This document shows positions 35,670 through 43,652 of a stretch of DNA of 64,000 nucleotides, one piece after another. The stretch comes from Thermococcus sp. AM4 (GTDB taxonomy: Archaea > Methanobacteriota_B > Thermococci > Thermococcales > Thermococcaceae). Where the stretch lies: NCBI RefSeq assembly GCF_000151205.2, contig NC_016051.1, positions 806,001 through 870,000 on the forward strand, in the 5' to 3' direction. Every line of letters begins with the position of its first letter. Position 1 is the stretch's first letter. A program made the translations under genes and the position numbers. Under the pieces are notes generated by a model. That model was not told the DNA's origin. It worked only from the letters and a program-made list of their open reading frames with translations, and did not search any database.

Positions 35670-36280
35670 AGCATTCCAGCTTTCACAAGCGCACAGAGGA
35701 CGTCGAAGAATGCCGAACCGAGCCAGTGCAGGAGAAAGCTCTGGAGGAAGCTTCTCCCCCGGAGGTCCATCCAGCCGAAGAGTATCCCGGCGAGAAAGGA
35801 ATAGGGGATCTCAACCGCCGGCTTTCCGAGGTGGACGAGGGCATAGGGGATGTCCTGGGCGAGGATCGCCGCCCACTTCCTCTCGGATGCGAGGGGAAAG
35901 AGCAGAAATCCCCTGAAGAAAGCCTCGTGGGCCAACATGACGACGCCTATGACGAGCTCCTTCCATAGAAACCCCATCCAGCTTGAATAGACAAAGTTCG
36001 GGTAGTAGGCCACCATTGAGGGCACCGCGAGACCGGCAAAGCTCATAACAACCGCCAGGCCGAGAAAGGCGAAGAAAACCCTCCAGTTATCGTCGGGAAA
36101 CCTTAGTCCAACATCGGAGGGCCTGAAACCGAGAACCAGAGAAACTGCCAGGGGGACGAGAAGGTACCACAAAACGAGCCAGAGGGCCCATCTCTCAAGG
36201 GAACCGTCAAAAAACCTGGGAACGAAGGATAGGGGGAGAAGAACAGCGAACAGAACGTAGGGGTTTCTCCGCAGGCCCAT
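35666..36280 (-). CDS. CPBP-family intramembrane metalloprotease (CAAX protease-like)
   Basis: 204 residues, about six membrane helices. CPBP motif 1 appears as HEAFFRGFLLFP (Glu-Ala instead of the usual Glu-Glu, then Arg), motif 2 as PYALVHLG and motif 3 as LLHWLGSAFFD. Relatives process prenylated or other membrane proteins or give bacteriocin immunity. ATG 36280 follows GGTG by 6 nt. Its stop overlaps the end of the lipoprotein pseudogene. Confidence 0.8.
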   Translation of the reverse strand: MGLRRNPYVLFAVLLPLSFVPRFFDGSLERWALWLVLWYLLVPLAVSLVLGFRPSDVGLRFPDDNWRVFFAFLGLAVVMSFAGLAVPSMVAYYPNFVYSSWMGFLWKELVIGVVMLAHEAFFRGFLLFPLASERKWAAILAQDIPYALVHLGKPAVEIPYSFLAGILFGWMDLRGRSFLQSFLLHWLGSAFFDVLCALVKAGML

Positions 36281-36283
36281 CGA

Positions 36284-37195
36284 TCACACCATGAAGCTTA
36301 TGGTTACCGTTCCCGGGTACCTCTTGACCTCGATTCCGCGGTTTGTGAAGGCTATGCCTATCTCGAGCGGCCTGTTAGGGTTGGCCCTTCTCGCGACCCT
36401 TATGCCGATTTCGTCGCCGAGGCGATCCTTGTTGAGCCTCGCAACGTAGGAGTAGAGGAGCCTTATGAAGTTCCTATAGTCGTGCATGTCGTTGAGGAAC
36501 TCCCTCTGCTCGGGGTTGAGGCGGGGCATGACGTACCTGTGGAAGAACCAGTCGAACGTTCCAGCGGTTTCAGAGGAGTACACGAAGAGGAGCTTGTAGA
36601 AGTCTATGTTCTTGTTGCCGAAGACCGAATCCATGTAGGGAATCGCCTTGCCCAGGAGCCTGCTGGCCTCGGTGAAGTTCAGGTTGACCAGCCTCACGAA
36701 GACGTCGCTCCCCTTCATCTCAAGGTGGATGAACCGGTTGTTGCCGAAGTCCATGTAGACGTGGCTGTAGAACATGACGAAGTTCCTCGGTCTCGTGCTC
36801 ATCTGCTGGAGGATACGCATCATCACGTCCCTCAGCCTCGCCAGCCTGGTCGGATCGCCGATGAGAACAGCCTCTATGCCCCCAACTCTCTCCCTGAGCA
36901 CGACGTCCCTGTCGAGTCTGAACTCAACCTCCCTCCTCCAGCCGGGCATGTTGTAGCGGTTGAGGATCCTGAACTCAAGGAGGGACACCATCGCGCTCTT
37001 CTCAAGGTTTCCAAACCTCTTCTTGAAGACGACCACTGGATGATAGCTAGAGGCCGGGTTGAGGTACGAGACAGGTATCTCCGTCACCTTCACGAAGGCA
37101 TCCAGGGCCTCTCTGATCTTTCTCTCGTCAGCCTGTGAAAACCTGCCGACGAGATCCCTGACCAGCATCTCAAAGCGCTCCCTCGTCACCGCCAT
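36284..37195 (-). CDS. conserved-looking soluble protein, unknown function
   Basis: 303 residues from ATG 37195 (5 nt after GGTG), beginning MAVTRERFEMLVRDLVGRF. Mixed alpha/beta with no membrane helix and no nucleotide-binding loop. Notable segments are VVVFKKRFGNLEKSAMVSLLEF, RPRNFVMFYSHVYMDFGNN and the C-terminal beta hairpin GIEVKRYPGTVTISFMV. Base composition is like the chromosome. It is immediately upstream of the CPBP gene (3-nt gap). I do not recognise a family. Confidence 0.7.
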   Translation of the reverse strand: MAVTRERFEMLVRDLVGRFSQADERKIREALDAFVKVTEIPVSYLNPASSYHPVVVFKKRFGNLEKSAMVSLLEFRILNRYNMPGWRREVEFRLDRDVVLRERVGGIEAVLIGDPTRLARLRDVMMRILQQMSTRPRNFVMFYSHVYMDFGNNRFIHLEMKGSDVFVRLVNLNFTEASRLLGKAIPYMDSVFGNKNIDFYKLLFVYSSETAGTFDWFFHRYVMPRLNPEQREFLNDMHDYRNFIRLLYSYVARLNKDRLGDEIGIRVARRANPNRPLEIGIAFTNRGIEVKRYPGTVTISFMV

Positions 37196-37276
37196 GCTCC
37201 CACCAGAATAGTACTCCAACGACCGAAATTATAAACCTCTCGGCGGAACCAATAAGAAAAGCGGAAAATGAGGGGC

Positions 37277-38212
37277 TCACTGCCCCGTCTTCTCGTCATC
37301 CTCAGGTGCGGTTGCTTCACCCGCTTCGTTCTCCCCAACGATCTCTTCGGTGGGCTCTGCCTTATTTTCGGTCTCTTCTTTGACTTCACCGGTCTCATCG
37401 CTCTCGGCCTTCTCCTCTTGGACGGTCTCAGCGAGCACCTCTTCAGTCTCCTCTTGCTCCTCAACATTCTCTTCAACGTTCTCCTCGGCGGCTTCCTCCG
37501 GAGGCTTGAGGAGCTCCTCAACACTGGGCTTGAAGGTTACCTCCTCGTAACCCAGGAACTTGAGGTCGCTCTCGAGGAGTATCTCGCCGAGGACGAGGGT
37601 GTTCTTATCGATTTCCTCAAGAACGGGCGTGAAGTTTATCGTGACGTCCTTCTCGCCCACCTCGATGACGACCTTGCTGGCGTCAATCCTCGGGAGGCGG
37701 AGCTCGATCATTGCCTTAACTTTCTCTATCGGGTCCTCAACCTTCTCCACTATCTCGACCTCGTAGACGAGGTGCTTGCCGGCGTAGGGATGGTTGAAGT
37801 CAACGCGGACGCGGCCCCCGCTGACTGTGAGAACCCTTCCCTTAATCTTCCTGCCGCCCTCACCCTCAATCTCGACCGGCATTCCTGGGAACGGGATTAT
37901 GCCCTGCCTCCTGAACTGTCCGAGGGTAAAGACCTTTATGAGCTTCGGATCGCGCTTTCCAAAGCCTTTCTCGGGCGGAACGATGATCTCGTACTTCTTA
38001 CCAACCTCGAGGCCCTCGAGCTGCTCATCAAGCCCCTTTATAACGTGGCCTGCCCCAACAGCTATCGGAACGGGGCCGTAAACGCCGTTCTCCTTGTAAA
38101 TGCCAGCCTGCTTGGCTATTTCCTCCTCTGTGGTGTCGAAAATCTCGCCGGTTTCCTTAATCCTTCCGGTGTAGCGGAGCCTTATGACGTCTCCCTTCTC
38201 GACCTTGACCAT
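37277..38212 (-). CDS. long-type FKBP peptidyl-prolyl cis-trans isomerase with acidic tail
   Basis: 311 residues. FKBP fold in residues 1-90 (GDVIRLRYTGRIKETGEIFDTT, VGAGHVIKGLDEQLEGLEVG) with the IF (insert-in-flap) domain through residue 155 (VDFNHPYAGKHLVYEVEIVE), as in archaeal 26-29 kDa FKBPs with chaperone activity. A further alpha/beta domain runs to about residue 235. The last 75 residues are almost wholly Glu with Ala, Thr and Val, an unusual disordered acidic tail. Divergent from cysS. Confidence 0.9.
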   Translation of the reverse strand: MVKVEKGDVIRLRYTGRIKETGEIFDTTEEEIAKQAGIYKENGVYGPVPIAVGAGHVIKGLDEQLEGLEVGKKYEIIVPPEKGFGKRDPKLIKVFTLGQFRRQGIIPFPGMPVEIEGEGGRKIKGRVLTVSGGRVRVDFNHPYAGKHLVYEVEIVEKVEDPIEKVKAMIELRLPRIDASKVVIEVGEKDVTINFTPVLEEIDKNTLVLGEILLESDLKFLGYEEVTFKPSVEELLKPPEEAAEENVEENVEEQEETEEVLAETVQEEKAESDETGEVKEETENKAEPTEEIVGENEAGEATAPEDDEKTGQ

Positions 38213-38322
38213 CTTTACAACCCCCTTTTTCTTGCCTACTCCGAGTTGTGGAGTTGGTTTTTAAGCTTTCCCGCGGCGATAAGCTAATAAAAAGGCCCTC
38301 CCAAAAGGCCCCGGTGGTGGGA

Positions 38323-39753
38323 ATGGCGATTAGGATATACAACACCCTCACGAGGCAGAAGGAGGAGTTCAAACCGCTCCGCGAAGGCGAGGTTAGAATG
38401 TACGTCTGCGGCCCAACGGTTTACGATTACCCCCATCTCGGCCACGCGAGAACTTACATTGCCTTCGACGTCATAAGGCGCTACCTTGAGCACAGGGGCT
38501 ATACGGTTCTCATGGTGATGAACTTCACGGACATAGACGATAAAATCATCAAGCGCGCCAACGAGACAGGGGAAGACCCAAAGGAGCTCGCGGAGCGCTT
38601 TTTGAGGATTTTCCTCGAGGACATGAAGGCCTTAAAGGTCAAGCCGGCCGACGTTTACCCGCGCGTCACCGAGCACATGGACGAGATAATCAACTTCGTG
38701 AAGAAGCTGGAGGAGAAGGGCTACGCCTACGAAGGCTCTGACGGCGTTTACTTCGAGGTCAGGAAGTTCAAAGATTATGGAAAGCTGAGCAAGATAAAAC
38801 TCGAGGACCTCGTGAAGGGCGCGCGCGTCGAGCCTGGAGAGGGCAAGAGGAACCCCGAGGACTTCGCCCTCTGGAAGAAGGCCAAGCCCGGCGAGCCCAA
38901 GTGGGAGAGCCCCTGGGGAGAGGGGAGGCCCGGCTGGCACATAGAGTGCTCCACGATGAGCAGCAAATACCTCGGCGAGAGCTTCGACATCCACGGCGGA
39001 GGAAACGACCTCATCTTTCCCCATCATGAAAACGAGATAGCCCAGAGCGAGGCCTGCTTCGGCCACGAGTGGGTTCACTACTGGATGCACACCGGCTTCC
39101 TGATGGTGAACGGCGAGAAGATGAGCAAAAGTTTAGGCAACTTCGTAACCGTTAGAGAACTCCTCAAGCGCTACGACCCGGAGGTAATCAGGCTCTTCGT
39201 TCTCCAGAGGCACTACCGCTCGCCCCTCGACTACAGCGAAGAAGGTATAGAGCACGCCAAGAACAACCTTGAGAGGCTTTACAACACTCTCGAAAACATC
39301 CGCGTGGCGATGGGGCGGGCGGAAATATCCTTCCGCTGGGACGAGCCCGAGTTCAGGGTCTACGAGGCCATAAGAGACGCGAGGAGGAAGTTCTACGAGG
39401 CCATGGACGACGACTTCAACACGGCCGAGGCTTTGAAGGCGGTCTTCGAGGTCAGCAACGCTATCAATAGATACCTTACCGAGGTCGAGACACCAAAGGA
39501 GAGCATCCTCAGGAAGGCGTGGGAGTTCTTCAGAGATGTTGGCGAGGTCTTCGGCCTGTTCGAGGACTACTTCAAGGAGCAGAGGGCCGGAAACGAAGAG
39601 GCCTTGATAGACCTACTCATCGAGGTCCGCGCCCAGCTCAGGAAGGAGAGGAAGTTCGACTTGGCCGACAGAATCAGGGACGAGCTGAGGAAGCTCGGAA
39701 TCCAGCTGGAGGACACACCGCAGGGGACGGTCTGGAAGAGGATTAAGGTCTGA
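38323..39753 (+). CDS. cysS: cysteinyl-tRNA synthetase
   Basis: 476 residues from ATG 38323 (GGTGGTGGGA upstream), starting MAIRIYNTL. Class I synthetase: HIGH-type PHLGHARTY, zinc ligands in CGPTVYDYP, IECSTM and HHENEIAQSEA, and KMSKS in GEKMSKSLGNFV. It charges tRNA-Cys. The extended start at 38248 lies in the promoter region and is not used. Confidence 0.97.
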   Translation: MAIRIYNTLTRQKEEFKPLREGEVRMYVCGPTVYDYPHLGHARTYIAFDVIRRYLEHRGYTVLMVMNFTDIDDKIIKRANETGEDPKELAERFLRIFLEDMKALKVKPADVYPRVTEHMDEIINFVKKLEEKGYAYEGSDGVYFEVRKFKDYGKLSKIKLEDLVKGARVEPGEGKRNPEDFALWKKAKPGEPKWESPWGEGRPGWHIECSTMSSKYLGESFDIHGGGNDLIFPHHENEIAQSEACFGHEWVHYWMHTGFLMVNGEKMSKSLGNFVTVRELLKRYDPEVIRLFVLQRHYRSPLDYSEEGIEHAKNNLERLYNTLENIRVAMGRAEISFRWDEPEFRVYEAIRDARRKFYEAMDDDFNTAEALKAVFEVSNAINRYLTEVETPKESILRKAWEFFRDVGEVFGLFEDYFKEQRAGNEEALIDLLIEVRAQLRKERKFDLADRIRDELRKLGIQLEDTPQGTVWKRIKV

Positions 39754-39930
39754 GAGAAGTTTCTCATCGTCTTTTGATTTAATCACCCTCTCCAGACTTC
39801 TTTTTAAAACTCCCCTCTCTCAGGATTTATCTTTAACCAAAAAGATAGATTCAGGTTGTCGAAGAACTTTGTATCACATGTGTCGCAGCTCCCCAGAGTT
39901 TCGGGGATATGTCTGACACGGGCTCACTTC

Positions 39931-40212
39931 TTAGATTACTCCTTTCTCATGGAGCATGTTGAGGTATTCCTCGTAGTTCATGGGGCATTTCACGAAGTCG
40001 TCGAACTTCTTGGGGTCGTCGAAGTGGAGTTGTTTCATGATTCTCTTCACGAGGGCCGGCCCGAGTTCCTCTTTGTCTTTCCCTCGACTGAGAATTGTCA
40101 TCACGCGCTTTTTCTTGCCGTTCTCGGTCAGGATGTACTTGGTGTGCCGGCCGCCTTCCTTTTCGATGAAGCCCTTCTTTCGCAGGGCTTTCTGGAGTTC
40201 TCTTCGTTTCAT
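39931..40212 (-). CDS. hicA: HicA-family mRNA interferase toxin
   Basis: 93 residues. HicA double-stranded-RNA-binding-like fold: KALRKKGFIEKEGGRHTKYIL carries the catalytic His after Gly-Gly-Arg, followed by VMTILSRGKDKEELGPALVKRIMKQL. The start overlaps the antitoxin stop (ATGA), antitoxin first. The 177 bp between this gene and cysS hold no gene. Confidence 0.82.
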   Translation of the reverse strand: MKRRELQKALRKKGFIEKEGGRHTKYILTENGKKKRVMTILSRGKDKEELGPALVKRIMKQLHFDDPKKFDDFVKCPMNYEEYLNMLHEKGVI

Positions 40213-40598
40213 GAGCTCACCTCTACGTGCCGGAGAAGTGCTTCCCGCAGTTTTCTGGCGTCCTCGTCAAGGTTGTCCTCGTCTTCGAGGATGTATTCCT
40301 CGATGAGAGCTTTGAAAACATCTTCCGCATCTCTTAGGGCTCTAGTTAATGTCTCACCGCAGCCGTAGAGCTCCAGCTCGGGGTTTTCCACGCACCAGAT
40401 GTTTTCCTCGCGGTTGTACTCAACTTTGAGGGGGATTGGAGCTTTGAGCTTGTAGCCTGCGAATTCACCGGTTAGTTGCAGGGTTTCGAGGATTGGGGGG
40501 AGGATTTTCTTGAGTTCAACGAGCTCAAGTTTGAGTTCCTGGAGTTCTTTTTCTATTCGTTCGATTCGGTGGATGATGACTTGGACGCTTTCACTCAT
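40209..40598 (-). CDS. hicB: HicB-family antitoxin with N-terminal coiled coil
   Basis: 129 residues. The first 40 residues form a heptad coiled coil (RIERIEKELQELKLELVELKKIL); the middle has the partial RNase H-like HicB core (KVEYNREENIWCVENPELELYGCGETLTRALRDAEDVFKALIEEY read in part). The terminal region is helical and acidic. HicB usually has a DNA-binding domain for autoregulation; here I see none, so control of the operon may differ. Confidence 0.75.
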   Translation of the reverse strand: MSESVQVIIHRIERIEKELQELKLELVELKKILPPILETLQLTGEFAGYKLKAPIPLKVEYNREENIWCVENPELELYGCGETLTRALRDAEDVFKALIEEYILEDEDNLDEDARKLREALLRHVEVSS

Positions 40599-40659
40599 AG
40601 GCCCACCCCTGAATTAGTGTTTTATGTCTGTCAATACTGCGATATTCCTTAAAAGGTTT

Positions 40660-40830
40660 GAGAGATTTTCCAGTGTGGACTCTTGCCCGCTTTTCGAAAA
40701 ATCCCCTCCGCCTGGGGGGATGAAGGAGCATGAAGTTTGGGGAAGACCGAGATAGCCAAGCAGTTGGCTACCTGAATAACAAAAGAAGTTAGGGAACGAA
40801 GCAACCCTCGGTTCAGCCTCAAAAAGGCAG
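40660..40830. other. structured intergenic stretch between hicB and pyk
   Basis: The 257 bp between hicB and pyk contain three strong hairpins: ATCCCC/GGGGAT (40701-40706 and 40716-40721), TAGCCAA/TTGGCTA with loop GCAG (40753-40770) and a bulged GAAC/GTTC stem near 40795-40815. No credible protein is encoded on either strand. It may be the folded leader of the hicBA mRNA, a small RNA, or the relic end of a transposable element. Confidence 0.5.
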
Positions 40831-40855
40831 TAAAAATAAAACACATCAAAATCAC

Positions 40856-42280
40856 TCACGGCACCTGGAAAATCCTTATGGTGTTCGTGCCGACGGTCTT
40901 GCCCACCGGAGCGCCTTTGGTCAGCAGTACGGTGTCCTCTTCCCTTGCCAGACCGAGGCCCTTTATGACCTGAAGAATCTCAGCCTCGTCGTCGCTCTCG
41001 ACCACGAAGGGATAAACTCCGTAGCTGAGCATCAAACTGTTGGCGACCTTCTCGTCCCGTGTGAAGGCGAGGATCCACTGCTTGGGCCGGAAGCGCGAGA
41101 TAAGCCTTGCCGTGTAGCCGCTCCTTGTAGGCGTCAGTATGTAGCGCGCGTCTATGACCTGAAGGGCCTCGATTATGCTCCGCGTTATGGCGTCCTTTAT
41201 CGTGCCCTTCTTCGGTATCTTCTCCTTCCACTCCAGCATCCTCACGTTGCCAAAGCTCTCACGGTAGCCTTCCGTCGCCCGTGCAATCCTCGCCATCATC
41301 CTCACGGCGTCAACGGGGTACTTGCCCACTGCAGTTTCCTCCGAGAGCATCACCGCATCGGCGCCGTCCAGGATGGCGTTGGCGACGTCCGTAACCTCTG
41401 CACGGGTCGGCAGTTTCTCTGTGGTCATGCTCTCCAGCATCTGCGTAGCCACTATCGCGGGCTTTCCGGCCATGACGGCCTTTTCTATGAGCTTCTTCTG
41501 AAGTATTGGGAGCTTCTCTATCGGCATCTCAACGCCGAGGTCTCCCCTGGCAATCATCACCCCATCGGCGGCACTCAATATCTCATCAAAGTTCCTAACC
41601 GCGTCGGGCCGCTCTATCTTGGCCACGACGAAAAGCCGGGCGTTGCGCTCCTTTATGAAATGCCTGACTTTGAGGACATCATATGCCGAACCGACGAAAC
41701 TTATGCCTGCAATGTCAACGTCGTTCTCGATCATGAACTCAAGTATCTCGAAGTCCCTCTCGGTTACGGCCTCCAGTGGGATTCTGGCGTTTGGAACGTT
41801 TATGCCCTTATGGGAGTACAGCGTCCCTCCCACAACTACCTTACAGATAACCTCCTTTTCGGTGACCTTAACGACCCTCAGAACAATGAAACCGTCGCTG
41901 AGGTAGATAGTATCGCCTGGGGAAACAAGCTTTGGAAAGTCCTTGAACTCCACTGGAATTATGCCCTCCATTCCCTCCACGTCCTCAACGGTTAGCGTCA
42001 CCGTCTGGTTCCGCCTCAGCTCGACCTTGCCCTCTAAGAGTTTGCCGACGCGAATCTTAACGCCGGGCAGATCACCGAGTATTGCAACCCTGCGGCCGAG
42101 CTTCTTGGAGGCCTCTCTAATTCTTTTTATGACCTTTTCATGTTCCTCGAAAGTCCCGTGGGAGAAGTTCAGCCTCGCAACGCTCATTCCTGCTTTGATC
42201 AGGCTCTCTATTGTCCTTCTGTCGTTCGATGCGGGCCCTATCGTTGCTATGATCTTTGTCTTATGGGAAGGCAGTCGCAT
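40856..42280 (-). CDS. pyk: pyruvate kinase
   Basis: 474 residues. Catalytic barrel motifs: RLNFSHG, substrate-binding signature VVAKIERPDAVRNFDEIL, GDLGVEMP, ATQMLESMTTEKLPTRAEVTDVANA (metal and phosphate region) and DGADAVMLSEETAVGKYP. Converts phosphoenolpyruvate and ADP to pyruvate and ATP. GGTG lies 5 nt before ATG 42280; a TATA-like element (GATATATTAAAG, minus strand, about 42321-42332) sits 40-50 bp upstream. Confidence 0.97.
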   Translation of the reverse strand: MRLPSHKTKIIATIGPASNDRRTIESLIKAGMSVARLNFSHGTFEEHEKVIKRIREASKKLGRRVAILGDLPGVKIRVGKLLEGKVELRRNQTVTLTVEDVEGMEGIIPVEFKDFPKLVSPGDTIYLSDGFIVLRVVKVTEKEVICKVVVGGTLYSHKGINVPNARIPLEAVTERDFEILEFMIENDVDIAGISFVGSAYDVLKVRHFIKERNARLFVVAKIERPDAVRNFDEILSAADGVMIARGDLGVEMPIEKLPILQKKLIEKAVMAGKPAIVATQMLESMTTEKLPTRAEVTDVANAILDGADAVMLSEETAVGKYPVDAVRMMARIARATEGYRESFGNVRMLEWKEKIPKKGTIKDAITRSIIEALQVIDARYILTPTRSGYTARLISRFRPKQWILAFTRDEKVANSLMLSYGVYPFVVESDDEAEILQVIKGLGLAREEDTVLLTKGAPVGKTVGTNTIRIFQVP

Positions 42281-42775
42281 GGCATCACCACCAATGAAGG
42301 ATCTCTGGAAGAGAAGGTACTTTAATATATCGTCCCGTCAGAAATACAACTATTTAACGTAATTAGCCCCATTTGATGTCTCTCAAATGATGCTTGGTAT
42401 TGTTACGCTAATTAAAAGAGACAAAATTTTTATTTAGACATTTAATTAATCTAACTTTAAACAAGATTATTTATAATACAAAATAAATGCAAATAAATTT
42501 TAGAATTGATAATATTGTCTATAGCAAAACATTAAAACATAATTTTTTTAGTTAGTTAACTACTAACAAGAGTTAATATATCACCACAAAGAACTGAACT
42601 TTGAAGCTATAAGTTACTTTATTTGATAGTTTATATTTTAGCATACCCAAAGAAGTGACAGAAAAGGCAACATACATTAAGAATGGAATTTGGAGCCAAA
42701 AATCTCCCCACATTTTGAGGGTTGACACTGTTGAGCGTCCTTTCAAGAGCGCCTTTGGGCGAACCAGAAACCGGC

Positions 42776-42872
42776 AACGGGGATAGGAATGATTGCCCGC
42801 AAACCTCCCCGTTAATGGTGAGAGGTTAACTTGTTGAAACCCTCACCCCTCAAGACGAGGAGGCGGTCAGAT
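42776..42872 (+). mobile_element. probable relic right end of an IS200/IS605-type element (omega-RNA-like hairpins)
   Basis: A 7-bp stem AACGGGG/CCCCGTT (42776-42782 and 42807-42813) is followed by CCCTCACCCCTCAAGACGAGG and then GGCGGTCAG. This is like the conserved hairpin-plus-GGAGG-GTCA end of IS605/tnpB elements, with the stem partly decayed. No tnpB frame survives next to it. The assignment is by pattern and needs database comparison. Confidence 0.4.
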
Positions 42873-43072
42873 GCAGAACAACAGAATAATTCAGGAACAG
42901 CGGTTAGGGTTAGACATGCAGGTTTTATCCTCTATCTTGAACCACTTCACTCCAGTTCCTAAGTTGCAGTATCCACTCTAAAAACCTGCCAAGCAGAGGA
43001 ATGGGTAATGAGTCACCCAATGACAATCTGATGGCTTTCATGATCCAATGCAATGCCTTTACTTATACATTG

Positions 43073-43104
43073 ATTTTGGATATAAGGCACATTATATCCA
43101 AAAT
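43073..43104. repeat. 13-bp perfect inverted repeat containing paired TATA elements
   Basis: Arms ATTTTGGATATAA (43073-43085) and TTATATCCAAAAT (43092-43104) flank GGCACA. Each arm holds a TATA-like sequence, so this may be a divergent promoter or operator rather than a terminator. Confidence 0.8.
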
Positions 43105-43377
43105 TCCTGGACAACATTAGCCATTCAAGAGGGCTGTTTCAGATATGCCCATAGGCCAACTCCGCTCTAATAAACAAAACAACGGGGTTCTTGGTTTTTA
43201 ACCCAATGTATTTGCTCAAGATTTGTCTTGATCTTCTCGCTTATAGCTGTTAACCACGATTAATTGTAACTAAGAAAATTTTCTTTGGATCGGGGCTTTT
43301 AGGGGCAAAACTCCATGAAAAAGCATACTGTACAGTGTGTGCTATATATCTGGGCCCTTTTGATACTCTACAATCTC

Positions 43378-43399
43378 GTAAATTTTTTGAAAAATTTAC
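43378..43399. repeat. 22-bp palindrome in the AT-rich arm
   Basis: Arms GTAAATTTTT (43378-43387) and AAAAATTTAC (43390-43399) around TG. It lies about 280 bp beyond the purB stop, within sequence that is very AT-rich. Confidence 0.8.
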
Positions 43400-43652
43400 T
43401 TTTTTAAAGTGTAAATAAATTAGAATAAAAAAGTTATAAATTTAACGCTGATTTATTTTTGTAAAAGTACTGTTAATAAAAATCAAAAATAAAAAAGAGC
43501 TAAAATTAACAAAGATAATCATTAAAAAAGTCAAAAATATGATACAATCAAAACGTAAACACACTCCCAAAAATACAGAGAGTTGATCTTTGAATGTGAG
43601 AATCATAGAGAGATCGTGAATAAAAAATCAGAAGGAAATTCTAAAGAAGACA

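Larger units (their letters stand above)
42281..43652. other. 1.37-kb gene-free region with AT-rich arms
   Basis: No open frame here looks like a gene. Two very AT-rich arms (about 42350-42650 and 43370-43660) flank a core of normal composition (about 42690-43170). The core includes a probable IS200/IS605 right-end relic and a short minus-strand frame (MKAIRLSLGDSLPIPLLGRF, from about 43054 down to a stop near 42937) preceded by a TATA-bearing inverted repeat. The right arm is downstream of purB and the left arm upstream of pyk. Confidence 0.7.

Noticed and set aside
40614-40859. Minus-strand frame of 81 codons between hicB and pyk
   Set aside because: It runs through three strong hairpins, has no family-like sequence, and a second overlapping frame of similar length looks equally (un)likely.
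42281-43652. Chromosomal replication origin
   Set aside because: AT-rich and gene-free, but I find no origin recognition boxes of the Thermococcales type and no cdc6/orc1 gene nearby.
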